Source of the DNA: Acidobacteriota bacterium
GTDB lineage: Bacteria > Acidobacteriota > Vicinamibacteria > Vicinamibacterales > SCN-69-37
Direction: 5' to 3'
DNA length: 64,000 nt
NCBI GenBank assembly: GCA_016716905.1
Contig: JADJUS010000022.1
Location: 186,001 to 250,000, forward strand
Below, in pieces: positions 44,387 to 53,952 of the stretch. Every line of letters begins with the position of its first letter. Position 1 is the first letter of the stretch. The translations under genes and the position numbers were made by a program. The notes beneath the pieces were generated by a model. That model was not told the origin of the DNA, did no database searches, and saw nothing but the letters and a program-made list of their open reading frames with translations.

Positions 44387-45676
44387 CTACCGCGCGAGCG
44401 CGAGTATCGTTGCGAGCGCGATCTCGATTCCGCGAAGGCTCGGGACCTTGTCGACCGCGATCCACTCGTCAAGCGCGTGTGCACGGCCGCCGCGGCCACC
44501 TGAATCCACGGTGATCGCGGGGATGCCGAGGCTGATGGGGATGTTGGAGTCGGTGCTGCTCCAGCTGAATGTCGGCCGCCCGCCCGCCGCCCGGATCGAC
44601 GCCGCGGCGGTCTGGACGATCGGCGAGTCTATCGGTGTCTCTCCTGACGGCCGATCGCCGATCAACTTCAGTTCGGCCGTCACCGGGCCCTGGGCCGTGG
44701 AACGGGCCGCGTTTTCTTCGCGCACGGCGTCGGCAATCAGTGCCATCAGGCTTTCATCAAGCTTCTGCAGTTCTGCGCGTGACTCCGAACGCATGTCGAG
44801 TTCCATCCATGACTCGAAGGGAATCGAGTTCACTGATGTGCCGCCGCCGACCACGCCGACGCTGTACGTCGTTTTGGGTTTCTCGGGCACGGTCAGTTTG
44901 CCAAAACGCTGCATCGCACCGGCCATCGCGAATGCGGGGCTCACGAGTCCAAACGCCCCATAACTGTGTCCGCCCGGTCCCTTGAAGATGACGCGATACC
45001 GGCGGCTGCCGACGCCGCCGTGAGTAATGTTGGCCCCCCCACCGGCGCCGTCCACGGAAATGAACATCTTGATGCGATCCTTGTACTTGCCCTTGTTGAA
45101 CAAGTACTTCACACCGCGCAAGTCGCCCTGGCCCTCTTCACCCACATTGCCGATAAACAGGAGGTCACTCTCCGTACGGATGCCCGCCTCGTTCATGGCG
45201 CGGATCATCGCCAGCAGCACCGCCAGCGAACGGGTGTCGTCGCCGATGCCAGGCGCAGACAGCCGATCGCCGTCACGCTTGACCTTCACGTCGGTGCCCT
45301 CCGGGAACACAGTGTCGAGGTGTGCCGCAATAGCGATGAGCGGCGCCGTGTCTCGCCCCGCACCGGCGCCCCGGCGCAACCCCATCACGTTGCCTTCTTC
45401 GTCCTGCTCAAGATCGGTCAAGCCGGACGCGCGCAGCATCTCAAGGTAGGCAGCAGCACGCGCGGTTTCCTTGAAGGGGGGCGCGGGAATCTCGGTCAGC
45501 GTGATGATCTCTGCCACCAGTCGATCGTGATCGCGATCGAGCACGGCCATCGCCTTCTTGAAGCCATCGCTCGATCGAACCGTGGCGATGGTGGCATCAA
45601 ACGGACTGGTCTGCGCCGTGACGGCCGCGCTGAGCAGGCCCACGGCCATGGCAATTCTTTGCAGTCGTGACAACAT
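44387..45676 (-). CDS. Exported M20-family metallopeptidase
   Basis: From the ATG at 45676 the protein has 429 residues: a signal peptide (to about 22), a catalytic domain with AAHLDTVFP (zinc His and catalytic Asp), GIGDDTRSLAVL (bridging Asp), GNVGEEGQGDL (catalytic Glu and zinc Glu), and a dimerisation lid with GGHSYGAFG, then a last ligand region. M20 enzymes remove residues from peptides or act as aminoacylases; substrate is not clear. It starts eight bases after the O-antigen ligase-like gene ends, so it may be the last gene of the glycan operon. Confidence 0.85.
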   Translation of the reverse strand: MLSRLQRIAMAVGLLSAAVTAQTSPFDATIATVRSSDGFKKAMAVLDRDHDRLVAEIITLTEIPAPPFKETARAAAYLEMLRASGLTDLEQDEEGNVMGLRRGAGAGRDTAPLIAIAAHLDTVFPEGTDVKVKRDGDRLSAPGIGDDTRSLAVLLAMIRAMNEAGIRTESDLLFIGNVGEEGQGDLRGVKYLFNKGKYKDRIKMFISVDGAGGGANITHGGVGSRRYRVIFKGPGGHSYGAFGLVSPAFAMAGAMQRFGKLTVPEKPKTTYSVGVVGGGTSVNSIPFESWMELDMRSESRAELQKLDESLMALIADAVREENAARSTAQGPVTAELKLIGDRPSGETPIDSPIVQTAAASIRAAGGRPTFSWSSTDSNIPISLGIPAITVDSGGRGGRAHALDEWIAVDKVPSLRGIEIALATILALAR

Positions 45677-45684
45677 GCCGACGA

Positions 45685-46932
45685 TCATACGGCTATTGCG
45701 CCAGGCTTCTGCAGGCGCCAGGCGGCCAGCACAAGGCCACAGGCGAGCCACTGAAAGATGCCCACCTTGGCGCCAAGCGCAACGGCATCCAGCAGTCCGA
45801 AAATGTGCACCGACAGCAGGGACAACCCGGCGGCGATCCCGACAGACCGCACCCAGCCGTCTCCCCCGATGGTGACGGCCATGTCGTAGGCGCGCCGCAG
45901 GATGAAGGCCGTCACCGCCACGTACGCGGCCAGCCCAATCAGGCCAACATCGAGTGCTGTCTGCAGAAACATATTGTGCGCATGCGGACGGCCGACGATG
46001 AGGTCAGGCCAGACTGGCACGGGTGAGTACCCACTGTGCCGGAAGTAGTCGAATCCGATGCCGGTCCAAGGTGATGTTCGCAGGGCGTCAAACCCCTGCG
46101 CCCAGATGTCCAATCGTGTCTGCACCGATGCCATCAACTCGACGACCCGGGGATGGTCGCCCCAGAAGGCGTAGGTCACAGCCGGCATCACAAGGAAAAC
46201 GGCAGCGGCCGCCGACCACCATGCCGCCGGCTTCAGGAATCGGCGCGTCATCAGCCAGGCGATGAACGCCGCCGCCAACCAGACCGATCTGGATTGCATG
46301 ATGACGACCACGGCCAGCGTCCACAACGCCGCCAGGAGCCCAACGACCTGCAGTGGCACGCGCAAACCACTTCCTGCGAGTCGCGAGCCGGCGACCGCAG
46401 CCGCCACCGGCAGCACCATCATCGCCACCGCAGCCAGAGGGTTCCGATTGACCGACGTGCGGGAATGCAGGCCGCTCATCGGCAGTGCTGGTGGCTCTGT
46501 CACTGGGGACGCCTTCCCGAAGATGGTCTTCGCTGTGTGCACCGGCAACGCGCTGCGGACTCCGATGGCCACGACAACCGCACCGCACGCGACAAACGCA
46601 AAGGCGGCCAGCGCGAAACGCTCGCGCGTCCGGCACCAGACCGCCACCGTGCCCATCGCGAAGAGCCCGAGCGCAAGGCCGGCGAAGTGGTTGATGGTCT
46701 CGGGTTGTTCGGCGACGTCGATTCCGGCGAAGATCGCGGCCACAACGAGCACGGCCACGTACCACGGAAGGCGGCCGAAGTCGCTCACAAGGCCGACGGC
46801 ACCCAGCATCACCACCGCCGCGAACACGGCGACCGTTGCCAGAGCGGAAGGTCCCAGCGCTGCGGGAAACGCCAGCACGGGAGCCGCCACCAGCAATAGC
46901 GCTGCCGCACCCCATCCCACGCCGCGGATCAT
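45685..46932 (-). CDS. O-antigen ligase/polymerase-family membrane protein (Wzy_C)
   Basis: A 415-residue protein with 10-12 helices and a large loop carrying TRLDIWAQGFDALRTSPWTGIGFDYF and VGRPHAHNMFLQTALDVGLIGL, the Wzy_C signature of WaaL/Wzy enzymes that join or polymerise lipid-linked glycans on the periplasmic face. SRTSVNRNPLAAVAMMVL earlier is also typical. The ATG at 46932 overlaps the GT4 stop (ATGA). A second polymerase-like protein is encoded at 50097-51563, so one may polymerise and the other ligate. Confidence 0.85.
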   Translation of the reverse strand: MIRGVGWGAAALLLVAAPVLAFPAALGPSALATVAVFAAVVMLGAVGLVSDFGRLPWYVAVLVVAAIFAGIDVAEQPETINHFAGLALGLFAMGTVAVWCRTRERFALAAFAFVACGAVVVAIGVRSALPVHTAKTIFGKASPVTEPPALPMSGLHSRTSVNRNPLAAVAMMVLPVAAAVAGSRLAGSGLRVPLQVVGLLAALWTLAVVVIMQSRSVWLAAAFIAWLMTRRFLKPAAWWSAAAAVFLVMPAVTYAFWGDHPRVVELMASVQTRLDIWAQGFDALRTSPWTGIGFDYFRHSGYSPVPVWPDLIVGRPHAHNMFLQTALDVGLIGLAAYVAVTAFILRRAYDMAVTIGGDGWVRSVGIAAGLSLLSVHIFGLLDAVALGAKVGIFQWLACGLVLAAWRLQKPGAIAV

Positions 46933-48131
46933 TGCGGTACGAGGTCCCGGAACAGGCTGTAGGCCCGGGCTATGGCGCCGGCTCTGTCAACGCGGGCGGA
47001 GGCATAGGCCATGGATCGCTCCGCGTACACATCATGGTCGGCCGGCAGGCGCGCACTCAGCGCTTCGATGGCCATGCCGAACGCCGACATCGAACTGAGC
47101 GGAAGACTCCAGCCGACCTCATGTGTTTCCACATCGCTCCAGGGCGTCTGATCGCTGATGAGGACGGGCACGCCCGCCGCAAGCGACTCGAAGATCACGT
47201 GCCCGAAGTTCTCTCCGCGAGTCGGAAAGAAGAACAAGTCGTGTCTGGCGAGTGTGCGTTTCACCTGATCGGGAGGCACCTCGCCCTTGTAGACGGCTCG
47301 TATATTCGAGGGCAGCCGCACCAGCAACCGCTCGCACTCTGCCCAGTAGGCCACATCCTCGATCGGTCCAAAAATCGCGAACTCCACGGGCACCTTCACG
47401 CCGGCCAATACGCGAAGCGCAAAGTCGAGGTTCTTCTTCGGGGAAATCCGCGACAGGAAACACAGGCGCAACGGTCCGGGCACCCGGCGCTCAATCGGGG
47501 CGCGCACTTCGGGCGACACCTCCTCTGTGAGGTCAGAAGCCACACGCACTTCGTCCCTGCGTACAGTCTTCACGATCTGCACAATTTCTTCTTTTTCCAA
47601 TTCATTTGAGGCCTGCCACGTGATGTCCCGATACAGGCCACTCACGCGCGCCAGTTGGAGAAATGCCGACTTCTTCGCCGCCTTGAGTCCGAGAGCGCCG
47701 GTGGACAGTTCGCCCTGGGGCGCGAGCAGCGTGGGCACCGTCGGGACGAGGCCGAGTTTTCGTGCCGCCAGGACCTTCAGGGTAAATATGGGGTCGAAAA
47801 AACTATTGAGGTAGATCACTTGCGGCGAGATCCTCGCCACCTCACGTGAAAGCCGCCGAACCGTCGCGGCCCGGCGCGACAGGTACAGCACTTCCGCTCC
47901 GTGCAGGACCTGCCAGCTGCCGTGGCGGACCGATGGGTAGGGGGGATCGCTCGCGAGATCGCGGTCCAGGGTAATGATGCGGAAATCCACCTGGGTCCCG
48001 AGCGCCTGCACCAGATTGACCAGCGAACGGACCGGTCCGCCACCGCGGAACCCCGGAGGGTAACAACGGCTGAAGGCCAATACTCGGAGCCGCGGCGGGT
48101 CGCCGTTTCCCGGCCCCATTCCTACAGCCAT
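46929..48131 (-). CDS. Glycosyltransferase family 4
   Basis: A 400-residue GT-B protein: N-terminal VLAFSRCYPPGFRGGGPVRSLVNL (glycine-rich acceptor loop), TLLAPQGELSTGALGLK, then RLCFLSRISPKKNLDFALRV and the donor-site FFPTRGENFGHVIFESLAAG with the two glutamates of EX7E. The PQGE motif is typical of a GT4 subgroup in exopolysaccharide loci. It overlaps the FkbM gene upstream by ten bases if the first ATG (48131) is used, or starts two bases after its stop with the ATG at 48119. Confidence 0.88.
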   Translation of the reverse strand: MAVGMGPGNGDPPRLRVLAFSRCYPPGFRGGGPVRSLVNLVQALGTQVDFRIITLDRDLASDPPYPSVRHGSWQVLHGAEVLYLSRRAATVRRLSREVARISPQVIYLNSFFDPIFTLKVLAARKLGLVPTVPTLLAPQGELSTGALGLKAAKKSAFLQLARVSGLYRDITWQASNELEKEEIVQIVKTVRRDEVRVASDLTEEVSPEVRAPIERRVPGPLRLCFLSRISPKKNLDFALRVLAGVKVPVEFAIFGPIEDVAYWAECERLLVRLPSNIRAVYKGEVPPDQVKRTLARHDLFFFPTRGENFGHVIFESLAAGVPVLISDQTPWSDVETHEVGWSLPLSSMSAFGMAIEALSARLPADHDVYAERSMAYASARVDRAGAIARAYSLFRDLVPQ

Positions 48132-49039
48132 ACGCGACCCACTTTGAGCGGCGGCGATGACTTCAACAGACGCTCCGCCAGCGGAATGTCGCGCACAAAC
48201 ACGGTGTTGTTGGATTTGGACCTGGCGTCGCCCAGCGGCGTCAGCGTCCTCGAAAACGGCTCATAGCCACAGGCCTCAAATCCGTGTCCGGCCATCGTCT
48301 TGAGAATAGCGTGTTCGCCAAGGCCGTAGCGTGCGACGCTTCCGTTCAACTCCATGATTACGGAGTGTAATGTCGGCTGACTCAGCGTTGCGTTAGCGCC
48401 GGCCAGCACAAACGTCTCGAATCCCTCAACGTCGATCTTCAGTACGGCCGGGCGCCGATTCGCCAGCACCGCGTCCAGAGGCAGGACCTTGACCTGGACG
48501 GCTCCGTCACGCGGTTCACCCTCCGGCACCACATGATTCGTGCAGTTTTCATCGGACGTGAACCACAGCTCGCCCTCGGCGTCCGACGCGCCGACGTTCA
48601 GCGCCTCGACCCTGCCAGACAGCCGGTTGATGCTGAGCGTGTCGAGGAGCCGCGCGAATGTGGACGGCACCGGTTCCAGGCAGCACCCGCGCGCCCCCTT
48701 CGCGGCGCAGGCCAGAATCGTATACGCACCCACATTGGCGCCGACATCGACAAACAGATCATCTGGCGTGATGACGTGCAGCAGATACGCCATCTCGGCG
48801 AATTCATGCAGGCCGCAGTAGATATTTCCGGTCAGGCCGTCCTCCCCGGAGTGGACGATCATTCGCGAGCCGTTCACCCAGGGGTACACCACCGGCCCCG
48901 AAACCAGGCGGCTGCCCACCTGCCATCTCACGAATTCGACCAGCGCCCGTACTTTTCGGCCGCGGTTGAGCGGGTGTTCGACGATGAATCCGAGCGTCTC
49001 GGCAAGCTTGCCGATCACAAGGGCGGGGCTGCGGTTCAT
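48122..49039 (-). CDS. FkbM-family methyltransferase
   Basis: A 305-residue protein with the SAM-binding FVDVGANVGAYTILA, CLEPVPSTFARL and the FkbM signature VLKIDVEGFETFVLAGA, then HSVIMELNG. FkbM enzymes O-methylate sugars or polyketides; here a sugar in the surface glycan is the likely target. I chose the ATG at 49039 because it overlaps the CgeB-like stop as ATGA; an upstream in-frame start at 49054 is possible. Confidence 0.88.
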   Translation of the reverse strand: MNRSPALVIGKLAETLGFIVEHPLNRGRKVRALVEFVRWQVGSRLVSGPVVYPWVNGSRMIVHSGEDGLTGNIYCGLHEFAEMAYLLHVITPDDLFVDVGANVGAYTILACAAKGARGCCLEPVPSTFARLLDTLSINRLSGRVEALNVGASDAEGELWFTSDENCTNHVVPEGEPRDGAVQVKVLPLDAVLANRRPAVLKIDVEGFETFVLAGANATLSQPTLHSVIMELNGSVARYGLGEHAILKTMAGHGFEACGYEPFSRTLTPLGDARSKSNNTVFVRDIPLAERLLKSSPPLKVGRVWL

Positions 49040-50100
49040 GACCCGGTGTCCCACGCGCGGCGAGCGGCTGCGATCTGCTCAATCACCTGACGCGCCCTGG
49101 CGGGAATCGAGTACGCCGGCACGGCTCTCGCGTGTGCCCGCCTGGCCATGTCGGCGCGTTCACCGGCGCGGGGCAAATAGTGACGTACGACCTCCGCCAG
49201 TTCGTCTGCGTCGTCCCACATCGGGACCTCGGTTTGCTCGTCGTAGACGGTCTGCGCGTAGGGAGTCCGCCGGTGCAGAAAGAAGCAGCCCATTGCCGCC
49301 AGTTCGTAGGTGCGGATTGTATCTTCGTCGCCGGGTTGGCGCACACCCCGGATGACGACGTCGTGATGCACGGGCGCAATGACAATGCGGCCGCGGCGTA
49401 GCCATTCGCCATAGGCGCGCCCGGTCAGCGCCGGTGCCACCTCCCATCCTGGCTCAGATCCGTCACGGCGTTCGCGCCAGCCACTGCCGACGATGCCGAC
49501 CTTCAGGCGCAGGTCTTGACAGAGGCCGGCGAGTTGCTGCATCACGACCTGGTACTGATGGCGCCACGTCGCGGCCAGCACGAGATCGAAATCGGGATCG
49601 CCTGGGGGATCCGGCCAGAAGTGCAGGGCCGGATCGTAACCGTGCGGCACGCAGACACAGGGATTGTCGTAGCCGTAGATGGACTTCCATCCCGCAGGGT
49701 GGAACGGCTTGGTCGACACCACGAGATCGTATTCGCCCATGCTGGACTTCAACACCGCGCCGAACGCGTGTGGCGAGTAGTCCGGGAACACATTAGCGGT
49801 AAAGACACCCATCCGTCGAATGTGGCGAACGAACTCGGCGCACACGCCGCCGCCTCTGTACACCAGGAGGCAGTCAGGCCGGCGAGCGGCGATCTTGGCC
49901 AGAATCGCCGCCTCCAACTCTGTGCGGTGCCACGGTCTCAGCAGGCGATTCGTGCCCCGGACGACGAGCGACTTGCCGACTGGGAAGTAGTGATCTTCTC
50001 CCAGGTCATCCAGGCGGATATCTGGAAAGACGGCCATCGCCTCGCGCATGGAACGCGCGGTGGAGCCCTGCCAGGAGTCCCCGACAAACAGGATGTTCAC
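49036..50100 (-). CDS. CgeB-like glycosyltransferase
   Basis: A 354-residue protein: ILFVGDSWQGSTARSM at the start, VFPDYSPHAFG, WHRTELEAAI, VCVPHGYDPALHFW and, in the C-terminal half, DEDTIRTYELAAMGCFFLHRR, which holds the nucleotide-sugar glutamate. These match the CgeB/Glyco_trans_1_2 family of GT-B enzymes used in spore-coat and surface glycans. Its GTG start overlaps the stop of the polymerase-like gene (GTGA), and its stop overlaps the FkbM start. Confidence 0.82.
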   Translation of the reverse strand: MNILFVGDSWQGSTARSMREAMAVFPDIRLDDLGEDHYFPVGKSLVVRGTNRLLRPWHRTELEAAILAKIAARRPDCLLVYRGGGVCAEFVRHIRRMGVFTANVFPDYSPHAFGAVLKSSMGEYDLVVSTKPFHPAGWKSIYGYDNPCVCVPHGYDPALHFWPDPPGDPDFDLVLAATWRHQYQVVMQQLAGLCQDLRLKVGIVGSGWRERRDGSEPGWEVAPALTGRAYGEWLRRGRIVIAPVHHDVVIRGVRQPGDEDTIRTYELAAMGCFFLHRRTPYAQTVYDEQTEVPMWDDADELAEVVRHYLPRAGERADMARRAHARAVPAYSIPARARQVIEQIAAARRAWDTGS

Positions 50101-51563
50101 GACACCGCCCTCTCACGGGATCGATAACGAGCCCGGTTCTCGGCGACCGACAGCATCAACATCGCCGCCAGCAGCGGATAGAGAATGAAGACGAATACTC
50201 CCAGGTACTCCGTGATGAAGTCACCGTCAATTCGAAACGCGATAAACATGCCGAGCAAAGACAGCGGCATCAGCAGGGGCGCCTGGTGCGCGTGGATGGC
50301 GCGGGCGATGGCCGACGTCTGTGCCACGATCCAGCCGCAGAGGGCGCTCGCGAGCCAGAGTCCCCACCAGCCGGCGTGATAGTAGCCACTGACAAAGATT
50401 CCTGGAGCCGTCGATGAACCGTCGCTGCCGGTGATCTTCCTGTGGAGTTCGCCATGCATCGCCGTGATCTGGGGCTTGTCTGGTGCCAGGACTCTCGGCA
50501 CAAACAGCCAGGGGATCAGGGCCAGGCCATTGCCGCCTCGACCCCCATCGCGCAGATCGATGCTGGCAGCCTGGGTGGGCACGTAGCAGAGCCGGCTCCA
50601 ATAGTCATATTCACGAGCGCCCGGCTCGTCGCGAGTACTGGCCCAGCCCTGGCGGAGGTAGGTGAGGCGATCGCCCAGAGTCGAACTACTGCCGGCCGAG
50701 AGTACGGCGACGCGTCCGCGACTCACCAGGCCTCCAAGGAACAGGTAGGCCAGAACCAGCGCCGACAGGCCAATGGGCAGTACGCGACGCGAGCCGAATC
50801 GAAGCGCCAGCCCCGCGGTCAGCACGGCAAGCGGCAGGAGTGCCTCTGTTTTCATCAACTGCAGGGCGCCGACCAACACCAGCAACACGGTCTGTGCCAC
50901 CGCCAGCAGGCGGAACATGCGCTCGTGTGGACCGCGCGCCGATGCCGACAGGAGAATGGCCACAAGCGACAACTGGCCGATGATTCGTACACTGCCTGGG
51001 ATCCCGCCCTCACGAAGGCCAATGTCAAAGGGGATGCGATAAAAGGTCGCCGCCGCGCCCAGAATCAGGAACGTCGCAATCACTGCCGTCGCTGAGAGGC
51101 GGCCCATCCTTGCGGCAACCCTGCCGGTCTGGGCACCAAGCCAGCGCCCGCGCGCGAACACCGATATCAGCAGCGCCATGCCGAAACCAAGCCCGTTCAT
51201 GGCATCCACGCGCAGGGCATCTCCGGCACCAATGCGATAGAGGTTGAGGGCGTTGCGGACTTCCTCCTGCGGCCCGACAGCCAGCAAGGCGGCGCCAAAC
51301 ACAAAGTAGAGACAATACGCACCGAGAAACACAACACGATGGTCGGTCAACACCACCGAAAAACTCCGCCGAAACACGCTGAGCAGTATGGGTAGCGCGC
51401 ACAGGAATGCGACCGCGCACCAGAGCCCATGGATCCACCATTCCTCAGGCTCGACTCGAGGCGCGAAAAACGCCGCCGCCGCGCCCAACACGAGGAACAC
51501 CACTGAGAGGCGCAGCCACCGGCGCGGGGAAATGCCTGTCTCGGTCCTGGCTCGGGCCCTCAC
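50097..51563 (-). CDS. O-antigen polymerase-like membrane protein
   Basis: A 488-residue protein with about 12 hydrophobic helices and a large periplasmic loop around residues 320-405 (RLCYVPTQAASIDLRDGG, IPWLFVPRVLAPDKPQIT, GIFVSGYYHAGWWGLWLAS). WxFVPRxxxPDKP is seen in polymerase-type proteins of exopolysaccharide loci. It lacks the HAHN-type Wzy_C motif of the paralogue at 45685, so a different step, probably polymerisation, is likely. The start is GTG at 51563, overlapping the GT4 stop as GTGA. Confidence 0.75.
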   Translation of the reverse strand: MRARARTETGISPRRWLRLSVVFLVLGAAAAFFAPRVEPEEWWIHGLWCAVAFLCALPILLSVFRRSFSVVLTDHRVVFLGAYCLYFVFGAALLAVGPQEEVRNALNLYRIGAGDALRVDAMNGLGFGMALLISVFARGRWLGAQTGRVAARMGRLSATAVIATFLILGAAATFYRIPFDIGLREGGIPGSVRIIGQLSLVAILLSASARGPHERMFRLLAVAQTVLLVLVGALQLMKTEALLPLAVLTAGLALRFGSRRVLPIGLSALVLAYLFLGGLVSRGRVAVLSAGSSSTLGDRLTYLRQGWASTRDEPGAREYDYWSRLCYVPTQAASIDLRDGGRGGNGLALIPWLFVPRVLAPDKPQITAMHGELHRKITGSDGSSTAPGIFVSGYYHAGWWGLWLASALCGWIVAQTSAIARAIHAHQAPLLMPLSLLGMFIAFRIDGDFITEYLGVFVFILYPLLAAMLMLSVAENRARYRSRERAVS

Positions 51564-52708
51564 GCCTCGCCTCCAACTACTCGGTCAAGCTCGCGGGCGT
51601 ATCGGTCACCATACGCGGCCCAGGACAGCTGGTCCCGCCGTGGCCCTAACAATCGGCGTGGCCCCGTCAGGTTCATGGCGCTGTTGAGCATCGCACGAAT
51701 TGCGGCAGCAAGAACGTCGGCGTCGTCGCTCGGCACCACCGTGACCCACTCGGGCAGGTCCAGAAGGTCGCGGAGATCGGCCCCGCCCGTGCGGTCGGTG
51801 CACACCACAGGCACGCCGCACGCCAGGGCCTGCGCCTGGACGAGGGAGAGTCCCTCCTGGCGCGATGCCGACACAAAGACGTGGGCCTGTGCGTACTGCG
51901 CGGGGAGGCTGTCCTGAGGCACCGCATCCACATGGGTGAACCCGGGCTCCAGCGGCAACGGGGCATCACCCACGGCTCCGACGTGCCGCAGATGCACGCC
52001 GTCGAGTTTGCGCCACGCCGCCAGAAGCAGATCCACTCCCTTCTGATATGACCAGAGCCCCACGAACAAGATGGTCGGCGGACGGTCCTGCGGCGCCGGC
52101 GTCGGCCCAAACATGGCCACATCAACGCCGTAGGGATTGCAGAACAGCCGTTCGGCTGGAAATCCCTCATCGACGAAACTCTGCTTCGCATGCGCCGACG
52201 GCACGACCACCCGATCTGCCAGCGCATATCCCGCGCACTCGCGCGCGACGTCCGACTCGGGCACCGTACGCGCAGCGAACCCACGGCGCAGAAGGTCGTC
52301 GAGAATCGCTTTTTGGGAGAGAATGTGGCGGCTGCCGCGTTCGATGAACACCTTCGCGCCATAGGCTGCGCGAGCCTTGCGGGCACTCTGAACCGCGAGC
52401 CCCGACATCCCGATGAACACGTCACACGGCTCCAGCCGTCGCGCGATCAGCCGGTCGGTCGCCTCCAGCAGGCTGCGACTCGAGGCCGCCGCCAGCCGCG
52501 CACCGCCATATCGCTGCGCGGCCAGCATTGGCAGGAGCCACGGCAACAATCCACGGTGGGCGCGCGCCGGCAACCCGTATCGGCGGGTCTGGCGTGTCGT
52601 CATGGCACACCAGAACGACACGTCGTGGCCGAGCCGATCCAACTCTCGAGCGAGATCAAGGACATGAAACCGTCCCACCGTGGCGATCGCCACTTTCAGC
52701 GGGCGCAT
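51560..52708 (-). CDS. Glycosyltransferase family 4
   Basis: A 382-residue GT-B enzyme: N-terminal VAIATVGRFHVLDLARELDR, FIGMSGLAVQSARKAR, FIERGSRHILSQ, then ILFVGLWSYQKGVDLLLAAW and SASRQEGLSLVQAQALACG (EX7 donor site, second Glu replaced by Gln). The ATG at 52708 overlaps the preceding gene by 13 bases. A much longer in-frame extension upstream lies wholly in that gene in another frame and is rejected. Confidence 0.85.
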   Translation of the reverse strand: MRPLKVAIATVGRFHVLDLARELDRLGHDVSFWCAMTTRQTRRYGLPARAHRGLLPWLLPMLAAQRYGGARLAAASSRSLLEATDRLIARRLEPCDVFIGMSGLAVQSARKARAAYGAKVFIERGSRHILSQKAILDDLLRRGFAARTVPESDVARECAGYALADRVVVPSAHAKQSFVDEGFPAERLFCNPYGVDVAMFGPTPAPQDRPPTILFVGLWSYQKGVDLLLAAWRKLDGVHLRHVGAVGDAPLPLEPGFTHVDAVPQDSLPAQYAQAHVFVSASRQEGLSLVQAQALACGVPVVCTDRTGGADLRDLLDLPEWVTVVPSDDADVLAAAIRAMLNSAMNLTGPRRLLGPRRDQLSWAAYGDRYARELDRVVGGEA

Positions 52709-53952
52709 GTCGCCTCCATGCCCGCTGCCCGTCGCAGGACGCGCTCCAGCGTGCCGGCCTGCGCAGTCCAGGTCAGTTGTTGGAGTCGCTCCGGGTCGGC
52801 CACCGGCACTGCCCCGCCGTTCCACACCCGAGCCAGGGCCGCGCGCACCTGCGACTCGTCGGCACAGACCAGCAATGTCCCGCCCGCGAGTTCCGCCAGC
52901 TTCAAAGACTCGGCGCGTTCTCCGGGAAAACTGAGGATGGGGCGTTGGCAGGCCAGCAACTCGACGACCTTGTGGTGGAACGTCGCCGGCGACCACAGGT
53001 ACGCATTCAACGCCGACTCGCCGCACAACGCGGCGAACTCCGGCAAGGGCAGCTGGTTCCTGATGTCGAGATGTACAACGGACTCCAGACCTGTCACTGC
53101 GGCCTCGACCAGCGCTGCGTCTGATCCGGCGTAGCCGAGCGTGATGCGTTGCCGTTCTGAAGAGGGCAGGCTCTGCACCCAATCGGAAAATGCGCGAACG
53201 AACCGCGAGAGATTCTCAGCGGCGTATGTGGCTCCGACCAGTGTGACGCGAAAACGCCCGGAGTGCTGAGGCCGCGGCCGCATGAACTCCGGGGCAACTC
53301 CGCTGTACACGACTGAAGGCCGCGCCGGGAACCAGCGTGCCATCGCTCCGGCGTGGAACTCCGCATTGGACGTGCCGGCCGACATGTCGCGAAACCGCCG
53401 CGCCACGAGCGTCTTCAGCCCACGGGGTATCCACTCATCCCACGAATCCTTCATATCGGCCACCCACTTGCAGCGTGCCAGCCGGGCCAACCGCTGGGCG
53501 ATCAGCCAGCAGTCCGTGTTACCAAACATTCCCCAGACGATCTGGGGCTGGAAGACTGAGGCGATCGTGGGCAGGAATGGCGCGGCGCCTGCACTGAAGT
53601 CAGTGAACATCCCGGAATGACGCACATACGACCAGACGACCAATGACTTGCGGTGCAGCGATCCCGTGCGAGGTGATCGCACGCGGTTCAGTGCCGCAAA
53701 GGGCGTCGGCGTCACGGCAATCACCAGAGGCGTCCGCCAATCGTGCGCGTTGATGTGATCCTGCAGCTGGCTCGGGTCCGGCGACCCTGGACCGCGATCA
53801 TCCTGCTCACAGACCAGGATCACCTGGTGTCCGCGCACTGCGAGCTCCTGAGCGAAGTGCCAGGCTCGCATGCCTGAGACATGCGGCACCGACGGATGCA
53901 CATGGTTGACCACCACCACCCGCATCAGCGCGTCGCCGGCCGTGTTGTTCAC
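52696..53952 (-). CDS. Glycosyltransferase family 4-like
   Basis: A 418-residue protein of GT-B type: VVVVNHVHPSVPHVSGMRAWHFAQEL with an acceptor-domain pattern, WVADMKDSWDEWIP, FRVTLVGATYAAENLSRFVRA and, near the end, ATFHHKVVELLACQRPIL, the donor-site region with K-x-x-E. It begins with GTG at 53952, overlapping the Asn-synthase-like stop (GTGA). The second domain is recognisable but the donor is unknown. Confidence 0.82.
   Translation of the reverse strand: MNNTAGDALMRVVVVNHVHPSVPHVSGMRAWHFAQELAVRGHQVILVCEQDDRGPGSPDPSQLQDHINAHDWRTPLVIAVTPTPFAALNRVRSPRTGSLHRKSLVVWSYVRHSGMFTDFSAGAAPFLPTIASVFQPQIVWGMFGNTDCWLIAQRLARLARCKWVADMKDSWDEWIPRGLKTLVARRFRDMSAGTSNAEFHAGAMARWFPARPSVVYSGVAPEFMRPRPQHSGRFRVTLVGATYAAENLSRFVRAFSDWVQSLPSSERQRITLGYAGSDAALVEAAVTGLESVVHLDIRNQLPLPEFAALCGESALNAYLWSPATFHHKVVELLACQRPILSFPGERAESLKLAELAGGTLLVCADESQVRAALARVWNGGAVPVADPERLQQLTWTAQAGTLERVLRRAAGMEATCAR

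Noticed and set aside
51560..53182. 540-residue version of the GT4 protein starting at 53182
   Set aside because: The extra 158 residues lie inside the neighbouring GT4 gene in another frame and show no family match.
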